From the NCBI GenBank assembly GCA_034440575.1, contig JAOTOL010000986.1:1-64000 (forward strand): DNA of 64,000 nt. The letters are read 5' to 3'. Positions 11,170 through 22,876 of the stretch are shown one piece after another (the stretch's first letter is position 1; every line of letters starts with the position of its first letter). Under the pieces are notes generated by a model that did not search any database, was not told the origin of the DNA, and saw only the letters and a program-made list of their open reading frames with translations. Source of the stretch: Imbricaverruca yamaguchii (Eukaryota; Arthropoda; Thecostraca; Neoverrucidae). The position numbers and the translations under genes are program-made.

Positions 11170-12045
11170 TATCAGAATGTGCCGCGCCACTGTCGTGTCA
11201 GCGACGGCTGATTCTTAAGAACGTGCTTCCAGTATGGATTGAAACTTGCCTTCTTGCCCCGTCTCGGGGGATATGCGCCCCCTAAGGTTTTCCGCGGATA
11301 GTTAAAGAAAGGAGCGCTAAATTGCGCTGAAATTTGGCATACCTTTTCCCACATTAATCTGGCATGATGTGTAAAAGTTTTTACACCAGGCTACGGTCAC
11401 CGACTCAGTCAAGGTTAAATTAAACCACCCTACAAATGTTCGATCAGTCGTCACGCTTCAATGGATGAAGATATTTGAATGCAATTTTCAGTGTTTGTTT
11501 ATCTTTAGGGATGCAACAAATCGCCAGATTTTTTTTCTTCATTTCTGATGACTTTTTACTTTTCCATATTTGCCCATTGTGGCAAATATCGATCATTCTG
11601 GTATCGAACATTTGGCACTTGTAGTCACTTTTTATGAGGGCAAGTTGACTTAGAGCAACATTCCTCGGTCCGCTCTACACATAAAAAATACAAATTCAAG
11701 AAAGTTGTAAACTCCACATTTTGAAAATTTCCAATAATTAATACAATTGTTTTTCGGCAGGAGTACATTTGAGACCATGAGGGTTTCGCTTTCCTTTTCT
11801 GATTCTGAATATTTGTTTTAATCATGCACGAAATGAACTCCCTAGAGCTAACAACATAACGTCAGTTGTGGCCACATAAACGTCCCTAGTGACGTCACTG
11901 TTTGAGAGGATAAAAAAACTTGGAGTGGTGTATGTCCTTACTCGTGGAACACTTTCCGATGACACCTCCTCCGTTTCCGTCCGACGTTTAGTTTTGGGGT
12001 TGGAGGGGGTATGTATCGACTTAGCCTTCCCCCAAGTGAGAATCT
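11170..12045 (+). repeat. Dispersed repeat, copy A
   Basis: This segment of about 0.9 kb aligns, in the same orientation, with 44860-45778. Shared blocks include CCCCCTAAGGTTTTCCGCGG (11278-11297), GGCATACCTTTT, AGTCAAGGT, TTAGGGATG(C/T)AACAAA, CAAGTTGACTT, CCGCTCTACACAT, TTTCGCTTTCCTTTTCTGA, ATGAACTCCC, and TGATGACACCT near 11957. Between blocks there are many substitutions and indels, so both copies are old. Neither has a clear terminal repeat. Copy B lies next to pieces of the hAT-like transposase, so this may be a fragment of a transposon, but I cannot name the family. Confidence 0.8.
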
Positions 12046-14440
12046 GGAACGGGTTATTGCTGAGCTCAAGGTTCCAAAATGGCAAGTGCAAAGTGCTTAC
12101 AAAAATATATATGAAAGAACATTCGAATTTAGGTGTAGTGCTAATTTGGTCGTGGTGTGGAATGCTTTGCAACTCAGCTATTGTTTCTTTTCCTCATCGT
12201 TTGGAATTTCCCTGCTTCCTAAAATGGATCCTTTTCTTTACTGTGTCGCTGGACGTGTCATCATACACCTTGACGTGCCGTGGCATAATTTGCGGTGCAG
12301 TTACCGTGCCCCGTGGCAGCTTTGTGGAAAAGTGGGAGCTCTGAAGAGTCACATGGAAAAGTGCCTAGTCAGTAACGTCAAAAACACGGAAAATTCCTCC
12401 TCTCAGACTTTAGACGCACGTGACGTAATACGCGTACCCGTGCGGGCCTCCCTCATGCGAAGTAATAAAGCTGCCGCCTTGCTGGTATTAAGCGTATTTA
12501 GAAAGTAGGCGTGCTAATTAAACCAACTTTTCGCAGAAACCAAATCTGCTGAAATTCAATCGCCACGGACAGGGACTATCAATCCCGACGTTTCCCCGTC
12601 AAAGAGACGGAACAACCGTACGTCCGTGCCCGCCAGACGATCGGGAATGGCATTCATCACCGGCGCGATGCCTTCGCCGTCGCGGATATCGTATTCATAA
12701 ATTATCACATGCAAAGCGTAAGGGCGTCGCCTGGCAGTCATTCATCGGAACGTGGCCGAAACAGCGTAGCGGAAGCGCCAGGAGTGCGCGGTGCGTCGTT
12801 TTGTTGATGGCATTGGTCATATTGACAGTTGTGCAGCTTGAACCTCGTCTGTGCGACCCATCAACCTCTCCCTTCCTGACGAGCAGGAGGTCACAGCTCT
12901 GAACACGCAGGTTCAGCTGACTTGAGGTGACCATGTGCATCGGCCCGTGGTGAAAAGTTGGCAATGTCAACCATGTGCAGGAGTGAAGGATTGCATGCAC
13001 AATAATGCACGCTGAGTGACATTTGATGTGGCCAAGACGAGGCTGGTGTTGAATCTGATCCACCTGTGGTACCACAATGTGTTCCTGTTCTCACGTGCTA
13101 TATTTTCGCCACTTTTGCTGAGAAATCCACACAACTCCTTGCAGTCGCCGGAAGTTGCGACACCGGTTTTGAGGGCATCAAGCCGCCAATCCCTCCAGAC
13201 TCCATAATCCGGGAAGATTCTTTCCCCATTTTCATATTTCTGGATGGGAAAACAGCCAGCTCGTTGACATGCTTTTGCTGGTGCTGACGGCTCATCTTCG
13301 TCACCTCCGTTGGCTTAACTTTACTACAGTTGGCGAGAGGATCAAAGCTACCCAAACCTCCGGATGGACTAATATGTGGATCTGAAATAATTCATTGGAC
13401 AAGAATCCAACATGCATTTTATGCGGTTTGTGTTCATGAGAAAGGCGCAGTCATGTATCTGTCGCGAGAGTGAAGAGTGAAAACAACATTGTTTGTGGCG
13501 ATGCTTCATTGCATCTTGTAAAGGAGAAAAGGAAATTGGTCACATTTCAGTTTCTCCTTTACGGTCAAAATGCGACTTCTTTTTCTCAAGAAGGGTCTGG
13601 ATATTGATCAGTTGATGAAAAAGCCACTTACCACAAAACAGCCCACCTTGTGATATCTAGAGGACATGCCAATATGCCTAAACGCTTCAGAACTTTAATA
13701 ATGTTACCACCCACGTACATGACAATCAGGCTTAATGGGGAGGGATATAGTTGTCTATAGCTGGATTGTCTAGAGGAACGCCAATGGTGGGTGACTCGCT
13801 GTGGACTTGGACGGTCCGTGATGCGCCTTGAGTCAAAATATGTTGTACACATAATAACGGCCTGGTGTTAACGTTCATCCCCCACTCCAGTGAGTTCATG
13901 CCTTCACCCCTACAGGCCGTTTATTGCAACCACCAGGGAAAACGGTGCGAGGTAACCGCTGCCCTTTAACAGATGGTACATCATTCGTGAATATTTTGGT
14001 AGAAAGCTATTTCCACGTACATGCCAGTTACCAAGTTCTGATAGAATGGAATGGAGCCATGATCCATTTCATTGTGCCATTCATGGTTCCACCCATGGAG
14101 CCATTTCATTGTGCTGAAATAGTAACCCGTCTGTGCTGTATTGTAATGTATGTAATGTGATCAGATGGTTGGTAAATAATGGTCCTGAGCGTTACGGAAC
14201 GCAACATCGCAATGGTGAACTTCTAAATGTCAAGCAATGTCAATACTATCGATGCACTTCTGATGACATACGTACAACCACGGACACATAAGCAGCTAGT
14301 GTGTAATGTAGAAAGTATTTTCAGCGACCCATTTTACCATTCGGAGTATTAAGAAGTCATTTTCCAGGTGTTGCCAGCCATTATGTGACACGATTGACTT
14401 CAATTGCTGCAGTTCGACTGGATCTGATCTGTTGGCATGC
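12046..14440. other. Unassigned DNA
   Basis: A frame of 165 codons at 12011-12508 (+) overlaps the repeat above. A minus frame at 12556-12741 (61 codons) has strongly GC-ending codons. A minus frame at 12695-13075 (126 codons) and one at 13098-13355 (85 codons) read as possible protein. None matches a family I know. A 12-bp inverted repeat lies at 13518-13562. Near 14060-14115 the word CCATTTCATTGTGC occurs twice. Confidence 0.25.
13518..13562. repeat. 12-bp perfect inverted repeat
   Basis: GTAAAGGAGAAA at 13518-13529 is exactly repeated in inverted form at 13551-13562, with a 21-base spacer. A transcript could form a short hairpin. No function is implied. Confidence 0.6.
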
Positions 14441-14597
14441 CTCTATATCTATATTCTATATTCTCAATCTATATTCTCTATATCTATATCCTTTATATCT
14501 ATATTCTCTATATCTATATTCTCTATATCTATATTCTCTATATCTATATTCTCTATATCTATTTTCTCTATATCTGTATTCTCTATATCTATATTGC
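14441..14597. repeat. 15-bp pyrimidine/AT minisatellite
   Basis: About ten units of CTCTATATCTATATT. Edge units are variant, with CTTTATATC near 14490 and CTATTTTC and CTGTATT further right. The unit is a multiple of three, which explains the open SISIF-type frame across it. Confidence 0.93.
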
Positions 14598-15665
14598 TGT
14601 ATCTGACTATATCCTATATTATATGCTTCTATATTGACGTTACCAGGTTAAATGAGATGGCAGTATATTTTCACGGCTGCGGCGCTGAGCGGCCAGCTCC
14701 AGTGCTTGGTTTACCGCTATATCTGAATCTGAAGCACACTGGGCACAATGTTTGATTGAAAGTGTCATTATCAGACGTATGGGGAAGTTCTGACCTGCTC
14801 TGATGGATCGCATGGACATGAGAACGCCACGCAACACGCCTTTTTCGCCGCTGATTAATCTTAGTTCGGGGCGGAATCGCAGTCTTGCAGTTACTGACTG
14901 CACTCGGATGGCTTAAATGGCTATGCAGGCGAAGGCAAAATCATATTTGAGCAATGGGTTCGAAACCCGCCAGGCCCGGTCTATATGAACTATGCACACG
15001 CTTCCGGTGATCGTTTACAGCCACGTCGATCATAGGTGACATGACATTAGAACCTACGGGAAGGACAGCTGCTGGTGTGATTCTTTCCAGTGAACACCAT
15101 GTAAAGTTCTGGGATTTAAAGGGAACAACGTGCCCATGTTGTCTACTCCCCCTCCCCGTTCCATCGTATATGAAGCCTAGTGGAAGCAAATATACTGGCA
15201 TAATTATTTGTGCATGATTAATAAGTGCGTTTTAATGAAAGATTCCCGGTCCTCTGATGCTACCAGTGATCCTGGAAGGCAACCTATTTAAAAGTGACTC
15301 GCTTGCACCAAGCCCGGTTTGCATGATTTCGAACTTCCGACGCATTCAAACTCGTCCCTCTTGACGTGATTGAGCGATTCGTTCGCACGTTCCAGAAAAA
15401 TGATGCTGCTGTTTGTATTATACGGATTATGCTAGAAGGCTTCATATCATACTTCGTGGCAACATTAATGAACGTTAAATCTGCCCAAAGCTCGGTTGTT
15501 TAGAACACTGGGTACTGACAATGAATGCATCTTGCCTGTAAACCAGTAGCGCAGCCAAGGGGGGGGGGGGCACTAGGCCCGGACGACCAGTCAGATTTGT
15601 GAGAAATAAAAGCACATCGTGTAATGTGTGCTTATCAGACAATAAATGCTATGAACAAGTGCTCA
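14598..15665. other. Unassigned DNA with a possible tRNA-like fossil
   Basis: Apart from the tRNA-like stretch at about 14900-14970, listed separately, no gene is visible. A run of G lies at about 15560-15569. Confidence 0.25.
14900..14970 (+). repeat. Weak tRNA-derived SINE head (A box / B box)
   Basis: TGGCTTAAATGG near 14908 fits the A-box pattern TRGYNNARNNG, and GGGTTCGAAACCC near 14958 fits the B box, about 40 bp downstream, as in tRNA genes. The acceptor and anticodon stems do not pair convincingly, so a working tRNA is unlikely. It could be a worn SINE or a coincidence. Confidence 0.3.
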
Positions 15666-16250
<585 letters not shown>

Positions 16251-17023
16251 GGAGATCTGGATTGGAAGAACAGCTGAGCACTGCAAACTACCCTCTTCCC
16301 ACACACACACTTCCTATTATTTCAATTTAATTATCATGTAAAACTCAAGCAGTAAGTTTTTTTTAAATCCCAGCATGAGTTCCTACCTAGGGTTCCTTCG
16401 TTAGAGGCCAATATTTCGGTAGACCATAACACATCTTAAGTGATATGCATCCATATCCATGATATTCAGCTGAGTTGAAGTATACATAAAGTACCTTTAT
16501 CTTCTGGGCGAATAGACCAGATGCGCTAAGGTTGCATCTGTCTTCAACGCTTAGTTTAAGAAGGCTATTGCTGACTGGCACTCCTTAGGTCGTTGGTTTG
16601 GTTACGCTACAATATTTATGTTTGCAATGCGTGAGGATAACATTCTTTTTTTGGAAGCATCGGATGCCTATGCCCTCGAGAACCTTTGCGAATGTATTTG
16701 ATTTGGATTCGAAAGTTGCCACACAGTTCGGCACATCACCAATAACAACTACCGATGTATTGGCAGTCCATTTAGAATTGGCCCAACTTCAGAGCGGATT
16801 TCCGTTCGAAAGTGCTTCCGCCGGGTGCATTAGCGGCCCTGAGCTCCACGTGCCAGACTCGGTGTGCTGCCGACACGATCCGGAACAGCCTCGTGTCAAT
16901 GGATGCAATCGGGCACATGAACCGCAGCGCGCCGCCTCGCCGGCCTTTGAGAGGCCGGGCCGGCGCCGGTCAACTGTTGTCGGCGCTCATCTGGACCGAC
17001 TCTCGTCAGCTAAGTGGAGGCGT
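16251..17023. other. Unassigned DNA with a 255-codon frame
   Basis: A plus-strand frame runs from 16598 to 17365 (255 codons) and includes the 75-bp duplication that follows. Its first third is mixed composition. The rest is arginine/histidine-rich because of high GC content. I recognise no domain, and a competing frame at 16812-17174 overlaps it. A real gene is possible but unsupported. Confidence 0.25.
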
Positions 17024-17173
17024 GGGAGACGGCAGGCGCGGCACACCCGGCTCCACTCGCCCGCTGACATATCCAGCCGCCGTAGTCACGGTCCGCCTGG
17101 GAGACGGCAGGCGCGGCACACCCGGCTCCACTCGCCCGCCGACATATCTAGCTGCTGTAGTCACGGTCCTGTA
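17024..17173. repeat. 75-bp tandem duplication
   Basis: GGGAGACGGCAGGCGCGGCA starts at 17024 and again at 17099, so the period is 75 bp. The two units differ at only a few positions. The length is a multiple of three, so the frame that crosses it stays open. Confidence 0.9.
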
Positions 17174-17618
17174 GCCTGGGAAGTGAGCATCGCGCCACGG
17201 CTATCGAATCGGCATGGTCGGGCCATCATTGATTGTTTTCCACTGTTGGCTACAGTAATCGATGCCAGCTTTGGCCTCCCCTCGGTCAGATGTGTATATT
17301 TCTCAGTGGCTGCACATACACAGCCAAAAATGAGCGTCATTCTACCGGGAAGTCAGGCTCGTTGATATTGTGACCCATTGATAGTTTCTATGGTTTATGC
17401 CATGTCTTTCTCGCTTGCCGTTAAGGGCAAACGACATATGGCGCAAAATAGCCGAAGCAGCTGATGCGCCCCAAAATCCAAACGGCACATGCACACACAA
17501 TTAAACTTTGCTGAGCCAATCCAGTCATGCTAAGCAAATATTGATTCCTTCACTTTTAGCACATCATTCGATCACACAATACAAGGTCATGGGCACACAC
17601 GTATGCAGAAGTTCAGGG
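17174..17618. other. Unassigned DNA
   Basis: Ordinary mixed-composition DNA between two repeat arrays. No gene is recognised. Confidence 0.3.
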
Positions 17619-18245
17619 TATGAGCAGCTGTCATTAACAGACGGATGCTTTACAGGGAGCCCCCACCCATCTAGCCAGTATGCAGCCAGCCTAGGGCATG
17701 AGCGGCGACGATTGCTGTGCAGGGAGTCCCTTCCATCTAGCAGTTGTCCAGCCAGCCTAGGTTATAAGCGGCGACGATTGCTGTGCAGGGAGTCCCTTCC
17801 ATCTAGCAGTTGTCCAGCCAGCCTAGGGTATAAGCGGCGGCGACTGCTGTGCAGGGAGCCCCTTCCATCTAGCAGTTGTCCAGCCAGCCTAGGGTATAAG
17901 CGGCGGCGACTGCTGTGCAGGGAGCCCCTTCCATCTAGCAGTTGTCCAGCCAGCCTAGGGTATAAGCGGCGGCGACTGCTGTGCAGGGAGCCCCTTCCAT
18001 CTAGCAGTTGTCCAGCCAGCCTAGGGTATAAGCGGCGGCGACTGCTGTGCAGGGAGCCCCTTCCATCTAGCAGTTGTCCAGCCAGCCTAGGGCATGAGCG
18101 GCTGTCATTAACAGACTGATGCTTTACAGGGAGCCCCCACCCATCTAGCCATTATGCAGCCAGCCTAGGGTATGAGTGGCTGTCGTCAACAGATAGCTGC
18201 TGTGCAGGAAGTCCCACCCACGCAGCCGTTATCCAACCAGCCACT
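17619..18245. repeat. 66/78-bp minisatellite with long edge units
   Basis: The centre (17697-18092) is exactly six units of 66 bp ending GCCAGCCTAGG. On each side sits one longer, 78-bp unit (17619-17696 and 18093-18170). These carry CTGTCATTAACAGAC and CTTTACAGGGAGCCCCCACC in place of the central GGCGACTGCTGTGCAGGGAG. A third, more worn unit follows to about 18245. Internal units are nearly identical while edge units differ. A 203-codon frame crosses the array because both periods are multiples of three. Confidence 0.95.
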
Positions 18246-18329
18246 CAACAGACAGTTATATCCGTTATCCATCAAGGTCCCCTGCGTACCTGTTATAACG
18301 CTCACCTACCGCTCTTCCTATATGTCTCG

Positions 18330-18985
18330 AACTGCCAGTCCCGACATCAGTGAAGGTGAGTGTGGTACTGAGATAAGGTGACGGCGATGTTCAGGTGAGG
18401 TGAATGTTGCACTGGTATGACGTGATGGTGGTTTTGAGGTGAGGTGAAGGTAGCGCTGAAGTGAGGTGAAGGGGATGGTGAAGTAGGGCGAATGTAGTAT
18501 TGGCATGAGGAAAGGTGGCATTGGTGTAAGGAGAAGGTGGTGCTAAGGTGAGATGAGGAGAGGTAAGGGTGGTATTGAGATAAGGCGGAAGTTACGCTGA
18601 TGTGAAGTGAGAGTAGTAGTAAGGTGAGTTAAGGGTGGAGGAAGGAAACTGAAGGAAAGTAGCGATGATACCGATGTTAGGTGAGAGTGTAGTGAGGCCA
18701 AAGTGGTACTCTATACCGAGATGCGATGGTGATGACACTAAAGTGAAAGTGGCACTGAAGTGAACTGTTGGTGGTACGGAAGTAAAGTGAGATGATTGCG
18801 GTACTGAGCTAAGGGGCTGCTGTTCAGATGCGGGTACTATCAATGTGAGAGTATTATTAAGGTGAGAGCACTATTGAGGTGAGGGTACCATTGATGTGAG
18901 TGTTGCACTGGTGAGCTGATGGTGGTACTGAGATGGACTTAGGGTGGTAGTGAGATGAGCTGATGGTGGTACTGAAGCGAGGATG
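18330..18985. repeat. Degenerate GGTGA-rich minisatellite
   Basis: A stretch of about 650 bp is built from irregular copies of words such as GAGGTGAAGGTGGTACTGA, with periods drifting roughly between 20 and 35 bp. The pattern is clear by eye, but exact unit boundaries cannot be given. Confidence 0.65.
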
Positions 18986-18989
18986 GTAC

Positions 18990-19245
18990 CATGATGAGCT
19001 ACGGAGGGTTATGAGTCCGCTGTGATGAGCTATGGAGGGTGATGAGTCCGCTGTAATGAGCTATGGGGGGTGATGAGTCCGCTGCAATGAGCTACGGAGG
19101 GTGATGAGCTATGGAGGTCGATGAGTCCGCTGTAATGAGCTAGGGAGGGTGATGAGTCCGCTGCAATGAGCTATGGAGGGTGATGAGCTATGGAGGTCGA
19201 TGAGTCCGCTGTGATGAGCTATGGAGGGTGGTGAGTCCGCTGCAA
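18990..19245. repeat. GATGAGCTATGGAGGG minisatellite
   Basis: About eight units of TGATGAGCTATGGAGGG alternate with TGATGAGTCCGCTG(T/C)AA. Some units lack the second half, as at 19097 and 19186. It directly follows the GGTGA-rich array and may have grown from it. Confidence 0.9.
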
Positions 19246-20301
19246 TCAGACAATCACGGCGTCACGCTTCATTGTCTCCCGACTCTCCCCTCCCTCGTCT
19301 CTTCTCTTTCACACAGCGCCGCTCCCCGCCACCCCACTAATACCGCCAATTGGATTTGGCTGCGGAGCCCCATTACCTGGCAGGGTGTGGACGGACCCAA
19401 CCACCGGCCACCTCCAGTCCCTGGCAGACACCCATGTGTGCTGGCGACCGTTCTGCAGCTCAGACCAATCACTCGTGTGTGACGACCGGTACGGTCTCTG
19501 ACACTGAGCTGTCACCGGTCAGACCGCTTGGACGTCTGCTCACGCTGCAGAATGGTCATGGCCGATTTCCAACGGCAATTTCGGTCACAATGCCATTTGC
19601 AATTTACTGGCGGGCTCGATGGGCCGGTGGGTCGAGGCCCACGGTGGTCGCGCACCTGAAGCGACGCAGGGGCGCAGCCAGGATTTCCTACGGGTGGGGT
19701 CCGACCCAACACAATAATGAAGTAGGGATAGCTTTCTGCGCGCGGAGCGCGAATAACTGAATGTATTGCGTCGGGAAAAGTGCCAAATGTCTTGTTTGTT
19801 CTGGCGTCTTTCTGATTGTTCCGGTGGAGCAGGGGCTCGGGCCCTCGGCTGTACCTCTGGTGTGACGTCACACGGGCCCGTGGCTGCCGGGTTTCAGGCG
19901 GCACCCGTCGGGACCGGAGCTGGCTACCCGCAGCCGCCAAACGTGAGGAAGCCTGCTCAATGTCGACTGTCGACCGCGTATCGGCCGCTCTGGAACGGCG
20001 ACAGGGAGGAGGAGCGTGCTATCCGAGCGGCGGTGACGCGGCCTCTGCCGACGTGTCGACGCGACGGAAGCGACGGCGGAGAGCGGACCGTCTTATCCGC
20101 GTGACGACGACACTCCTCAGCCTGTCCATCACGTGCGTGATCGGACAGCACTGTGACGTGCGCTTCCCGAACTCTGCACTGCGTCATGTTCGCGCCGTGC
20201 CAACGTAAACGCTGGGGGAGGCGGCGTTGCGGTGTCTGGCGAAGGGGTCTGGCGATGATGTCACCGCCAGACGAGCCCGAGATTGACGGCTGGACCGAGG
20301 C
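19246..20301. other. CpG-rich unassigned DNA
   Basis: High-GC sequence with overlapping open frames on both strands (for example 136 codons at 19350-19760, plus, and 142 codons at 19512-19940, minus). These are typical of CpG-rich DNA. No domain is recognised. Confidence 0.3.
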
Positions 20302-20573
20302 GGCCACAGGTCTGACGTCAAGGGTTGATGTCACGGGCCGATGTTACGGCCACAGGTCTGACGTCACGGATCGGTGTTACGGCCACAGGTCTGACGTCAC
20401 GGATCGGTGCTACGGCGACAGGTCTGACGTCACGGGTCGGTGTTACTGTGACAGGTCTGACGTTAAAGGCCGATGTTATGGCCACAGGTCTGATGTCATG
20501 GGCTGGTGTTGCGGCGACAGGTCTGATGTCATGTGCTGGTGTTACTGTGACAGGTCTGATGTCACGGTATCAC
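20302..20573. repeat. 33-bp minisatellite carrying TGACGTCA
   Basis: About eight units of the form GGCCACAGGTCTGACGTCAC plus GGATCGGTGTTAC. The left units keep a perfect TGACGTCA octamer, the consensus CRE half-site pair. The right units have TGATGTCA or TGACGTTA. The open GHRSDVTDRCY frame follows from the 33-bp period. Confidence 0.95.
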
Positions 20574-20813
20574 GGCCACAGATCTCCCGGTCCAGGTCGG
20601 TGCCGCCGTTGCTGGCCACAGCTCGCCCGGTCCAGGTCGGCGCCGCCGTTGCCGGCCACAGCTCGCCCGGTCCAGGTCGGCGCCGCCGTTGCTGGCCACA
20701 GCTCGCCCGGTCCAGGTCGGCGCCGCCGTTGCTGGCCACAGCTCGCCCGGTCCAGGTCGGCGCCGCCGTTGCTGGCCACAGCTCGCCCGGTCCAGGTCGG
20801 CGCCGCCGTTGCC
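20574..20813. repeat. 40-bp minisatellite, six units
   Basis: Exactly 240 bp, six units of GGCCACAGCTCGCCCGGTCC plus AGGTCGGCGCCGCCGTTGCT. The first unit is variant (CACAGATCTCCC). The first seven bases, GGCCACA, are shared with the 33-bp unit immediately to the left. Confidence 0.96.
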
Positions 20814-21036
20814 GGCCGTGCACACAGCCGGGGCGGCGTGCTCGGCGGCGGCTTAGTCTTGTGTGGCTGACGCGTCCCATCGATATCCCGTCGGGGTGGT
20901 GCCAGGTGCGGGCGCAGCCGGTGGGTGGGGTGGCGCCAGTCTTCCTCCAGCCGGGCATCGCGTTGTCGCCCACGATGCGCTTGCTAGAGGCTTCCGGTCT
21001 CATGTCGCTGAACAGCGGCGACACAGCCGTGCAGTC
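20814..21036. other. Spacer between minisatellites
   Basis: A GC-rich spacer of about 220 bp between the 40-bp and 41-bp arrays. It lies inside a 465-codon open frame (20153-21550, plus) that crosses all three arrays. The frame looks like a by-product of GC-rich repeat DNA. Confidence 0.4.
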
Positions 21037-21323
21037 GTGTCTCGGCCACCAGGAGAGGGCGCCCTCGTCACACAGTCGTGTCTCGGTCACCAGGAGAGGG
21101 CGCCCTCGTCACACAGTCGTGTCTCGGCCACCAGGAGAGGGCGCCATCGTGACACAGTGGTGTCGGCTACCAGGAGTTGGTGCCCTCGTCGCGCAGTCGT
21201 GTCTCGGCCACCAGAAGTTGGTGCCATTGTCACACAGTGGTGTCGGCCGCCAGGAGTGGGTGCCCTCGTCACACAGTCGTGTCTCGGCCACCAGGAATTG
21301 GTGCCATTGTCACACAGTGGTGT
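21037..21323. repeat. 41-bp minisatellite, seven units
   Basis: 287 bp, seven units beginning GTGTCTCGGCCACCAGGAG and ending GTCACACAGTC. Two kinds of unit alternate in the right half: one with CTCGGCCACC and ...CAGTC, and one with CGGC(T/C)(A/G)CC and ...CAGTG. This suggests a two-unit (82-bp) higher-order period. Confidence 0.94.
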
Positions 21324-22876
21324 CGCCCTCTTTCGCATCCTATTTGCGCCGTCGCCGCCGCAATCTCGGTCAGCGGCGTCAACCGTTGCTCCGACGGAAG
21401 TGGCCGGAAGGAGTATTTGACCGCCGACATCCATTATGCAGTATGTGGGCGGCTGGCGCAGACTGCAGCAATCTGTGGGAGGCGCGCCGCCGCCGCCGCC
21501 GCCGTCCCATCTGGCGGGTGAGCCGCCGCGGCCGTCCGCCCGGTATGTAGATGTTGGCTCCTGCGAGCTGGCCATGACTCAGGACAGGCCGCGACACGAA
21601 GCCGGTTTCCGCTCAAACGGTCGCCACCATGGCAACAAGCCGCCAAGAGGCGCCACCAGAGTGGCAGCTTTCACTTCCGACCTGCGGCGGCCGAGACTGC
21701 CCTGCTGACCGCGCCGCGAGCGTGATGGGCCTCATCGGATAGGACAAGCTGTGATAATGATCCAGGTGCCTAGGGATCACCGTGCGATCGGCGCTGGGAA
21801 CCGGGGAATTTTGCGGTGTCGATAAAAAATATGGTTCACACCGAACGGACTTCATGGAACTTGCGTTATCACCAATCGCCCGTCAATGCTGGTCACAAAA
21901 AAAAAAATATTGGACGAGCTCAAGACAACGCTGCTTCATGGTGTCCATATTCGATCATCAGCAAATAACATATCAAAGAACGGATGACAGATGGCATAAC
22001 CATAAAAGCTTGCAATGAATGCAACGCGAGCATAGCAGAGTGCGGCAATTGGCGTGGAACAGGTTTCTGGGACGCTACGCAGTCCTTGTAAGGTTTTCCT
22101 ATACTTGGACTTAAAATGGTGAAAGGCATGGTCTCAGTCCGCCGTGATTAAATAAATGTCGCGGGAAATGCATGGTATGTTATCTTTTTTTTAAATATTG
22201 GAACCTCTCTTAAGCGCTCACTACAAAAATTGGTAATTTGCAGATAATAACCTTGATATAAATGCGCAGTTGAGAAGAGACTCCAACCATATATCATCCA
22301 AAATCTGCTTTGACCCACTTGAATACATGAACCTAATAATTCCATACTAAGCTGACATTCATTTCACCGGGCATTCGAACCCATGTGGAGTATGCTGAAT
22401 AGGAGTGTTGGTGTATAGTTTGTTTGCACATGCACATGAATGCATACTCAATCATATTTTGTGCAACGCACTACGCTTGGTGACAAGTTTAGTCGACCAT
22501 TAGCAATACTAAATCTTTGTTTTGTATACAAAGCGAACGGAATGCGTCACTATGCAACACGGTGCATCTTAAAAAATGTCAAATTCAACTAGCTCGAAGA
22601 AAGTTGCAAATTACACAGGTGCATTGCGAATATGAACCAACATCAGTTTTTAAATTATCCCCGCTGCAGTGGTGCGCCGGAGCATTAAGGCGCTATCGTT
22701 ATGCATGTACTCACCATACTTTGAACACACAGTTTTAGCACGATGCAAAGGAACATGCCGTGCACTATGCAGCCGCATTGTATCTTATTGGCCTCGGTGT
22801 CGGGATGAAGCGCTACCTTTGAAGACGGAGACTGCCATTTACCCTTGTATGCTACATAGCCTATTCCACTATTGCC
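21324..22876. other. Unassigned DNA
   Basis: The left part (to about 21750) is GC-rich with a CCGCCGCCGCCG run near 21490. From 21780 on, composition becomes AT-richer, like ordinary intergenic DNA. No gene is recognised. Confidence 0.3.

Noticed and set aside
12556..12741. Similarity to the UQCRB subunit of complex III
   Set aside because: Only a loose pattern (IPDRL...FR...VP) fits; key residues and spacing do not, so no homology is claimed.
16598..17365. 255-codon frame as a host gene
   Set aside because: No domain is recognised, it includes a 75-bp duplication and is overlapped by another long frame; kept only as an unassigned region.
18990..19245. Hammerhead ribozyme-like words (CTGATGAG, GATGAGTCCG)
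   Set aside because: The GAAAC partner and the three stems are missing; the words belong to a minisatellite.
20153..21550. 465-codon open frame
   Set aside because: It passes through three different minisatellites and GC-rich DNA; there is no domain, and overlapping frames are also open.
22365..22440. tRNA gene on the minus strand (GGGTTCGAATGCCC)
   Set aside because: A B-box-like word only; no A box and no acceptor or anticodon stem upstream.
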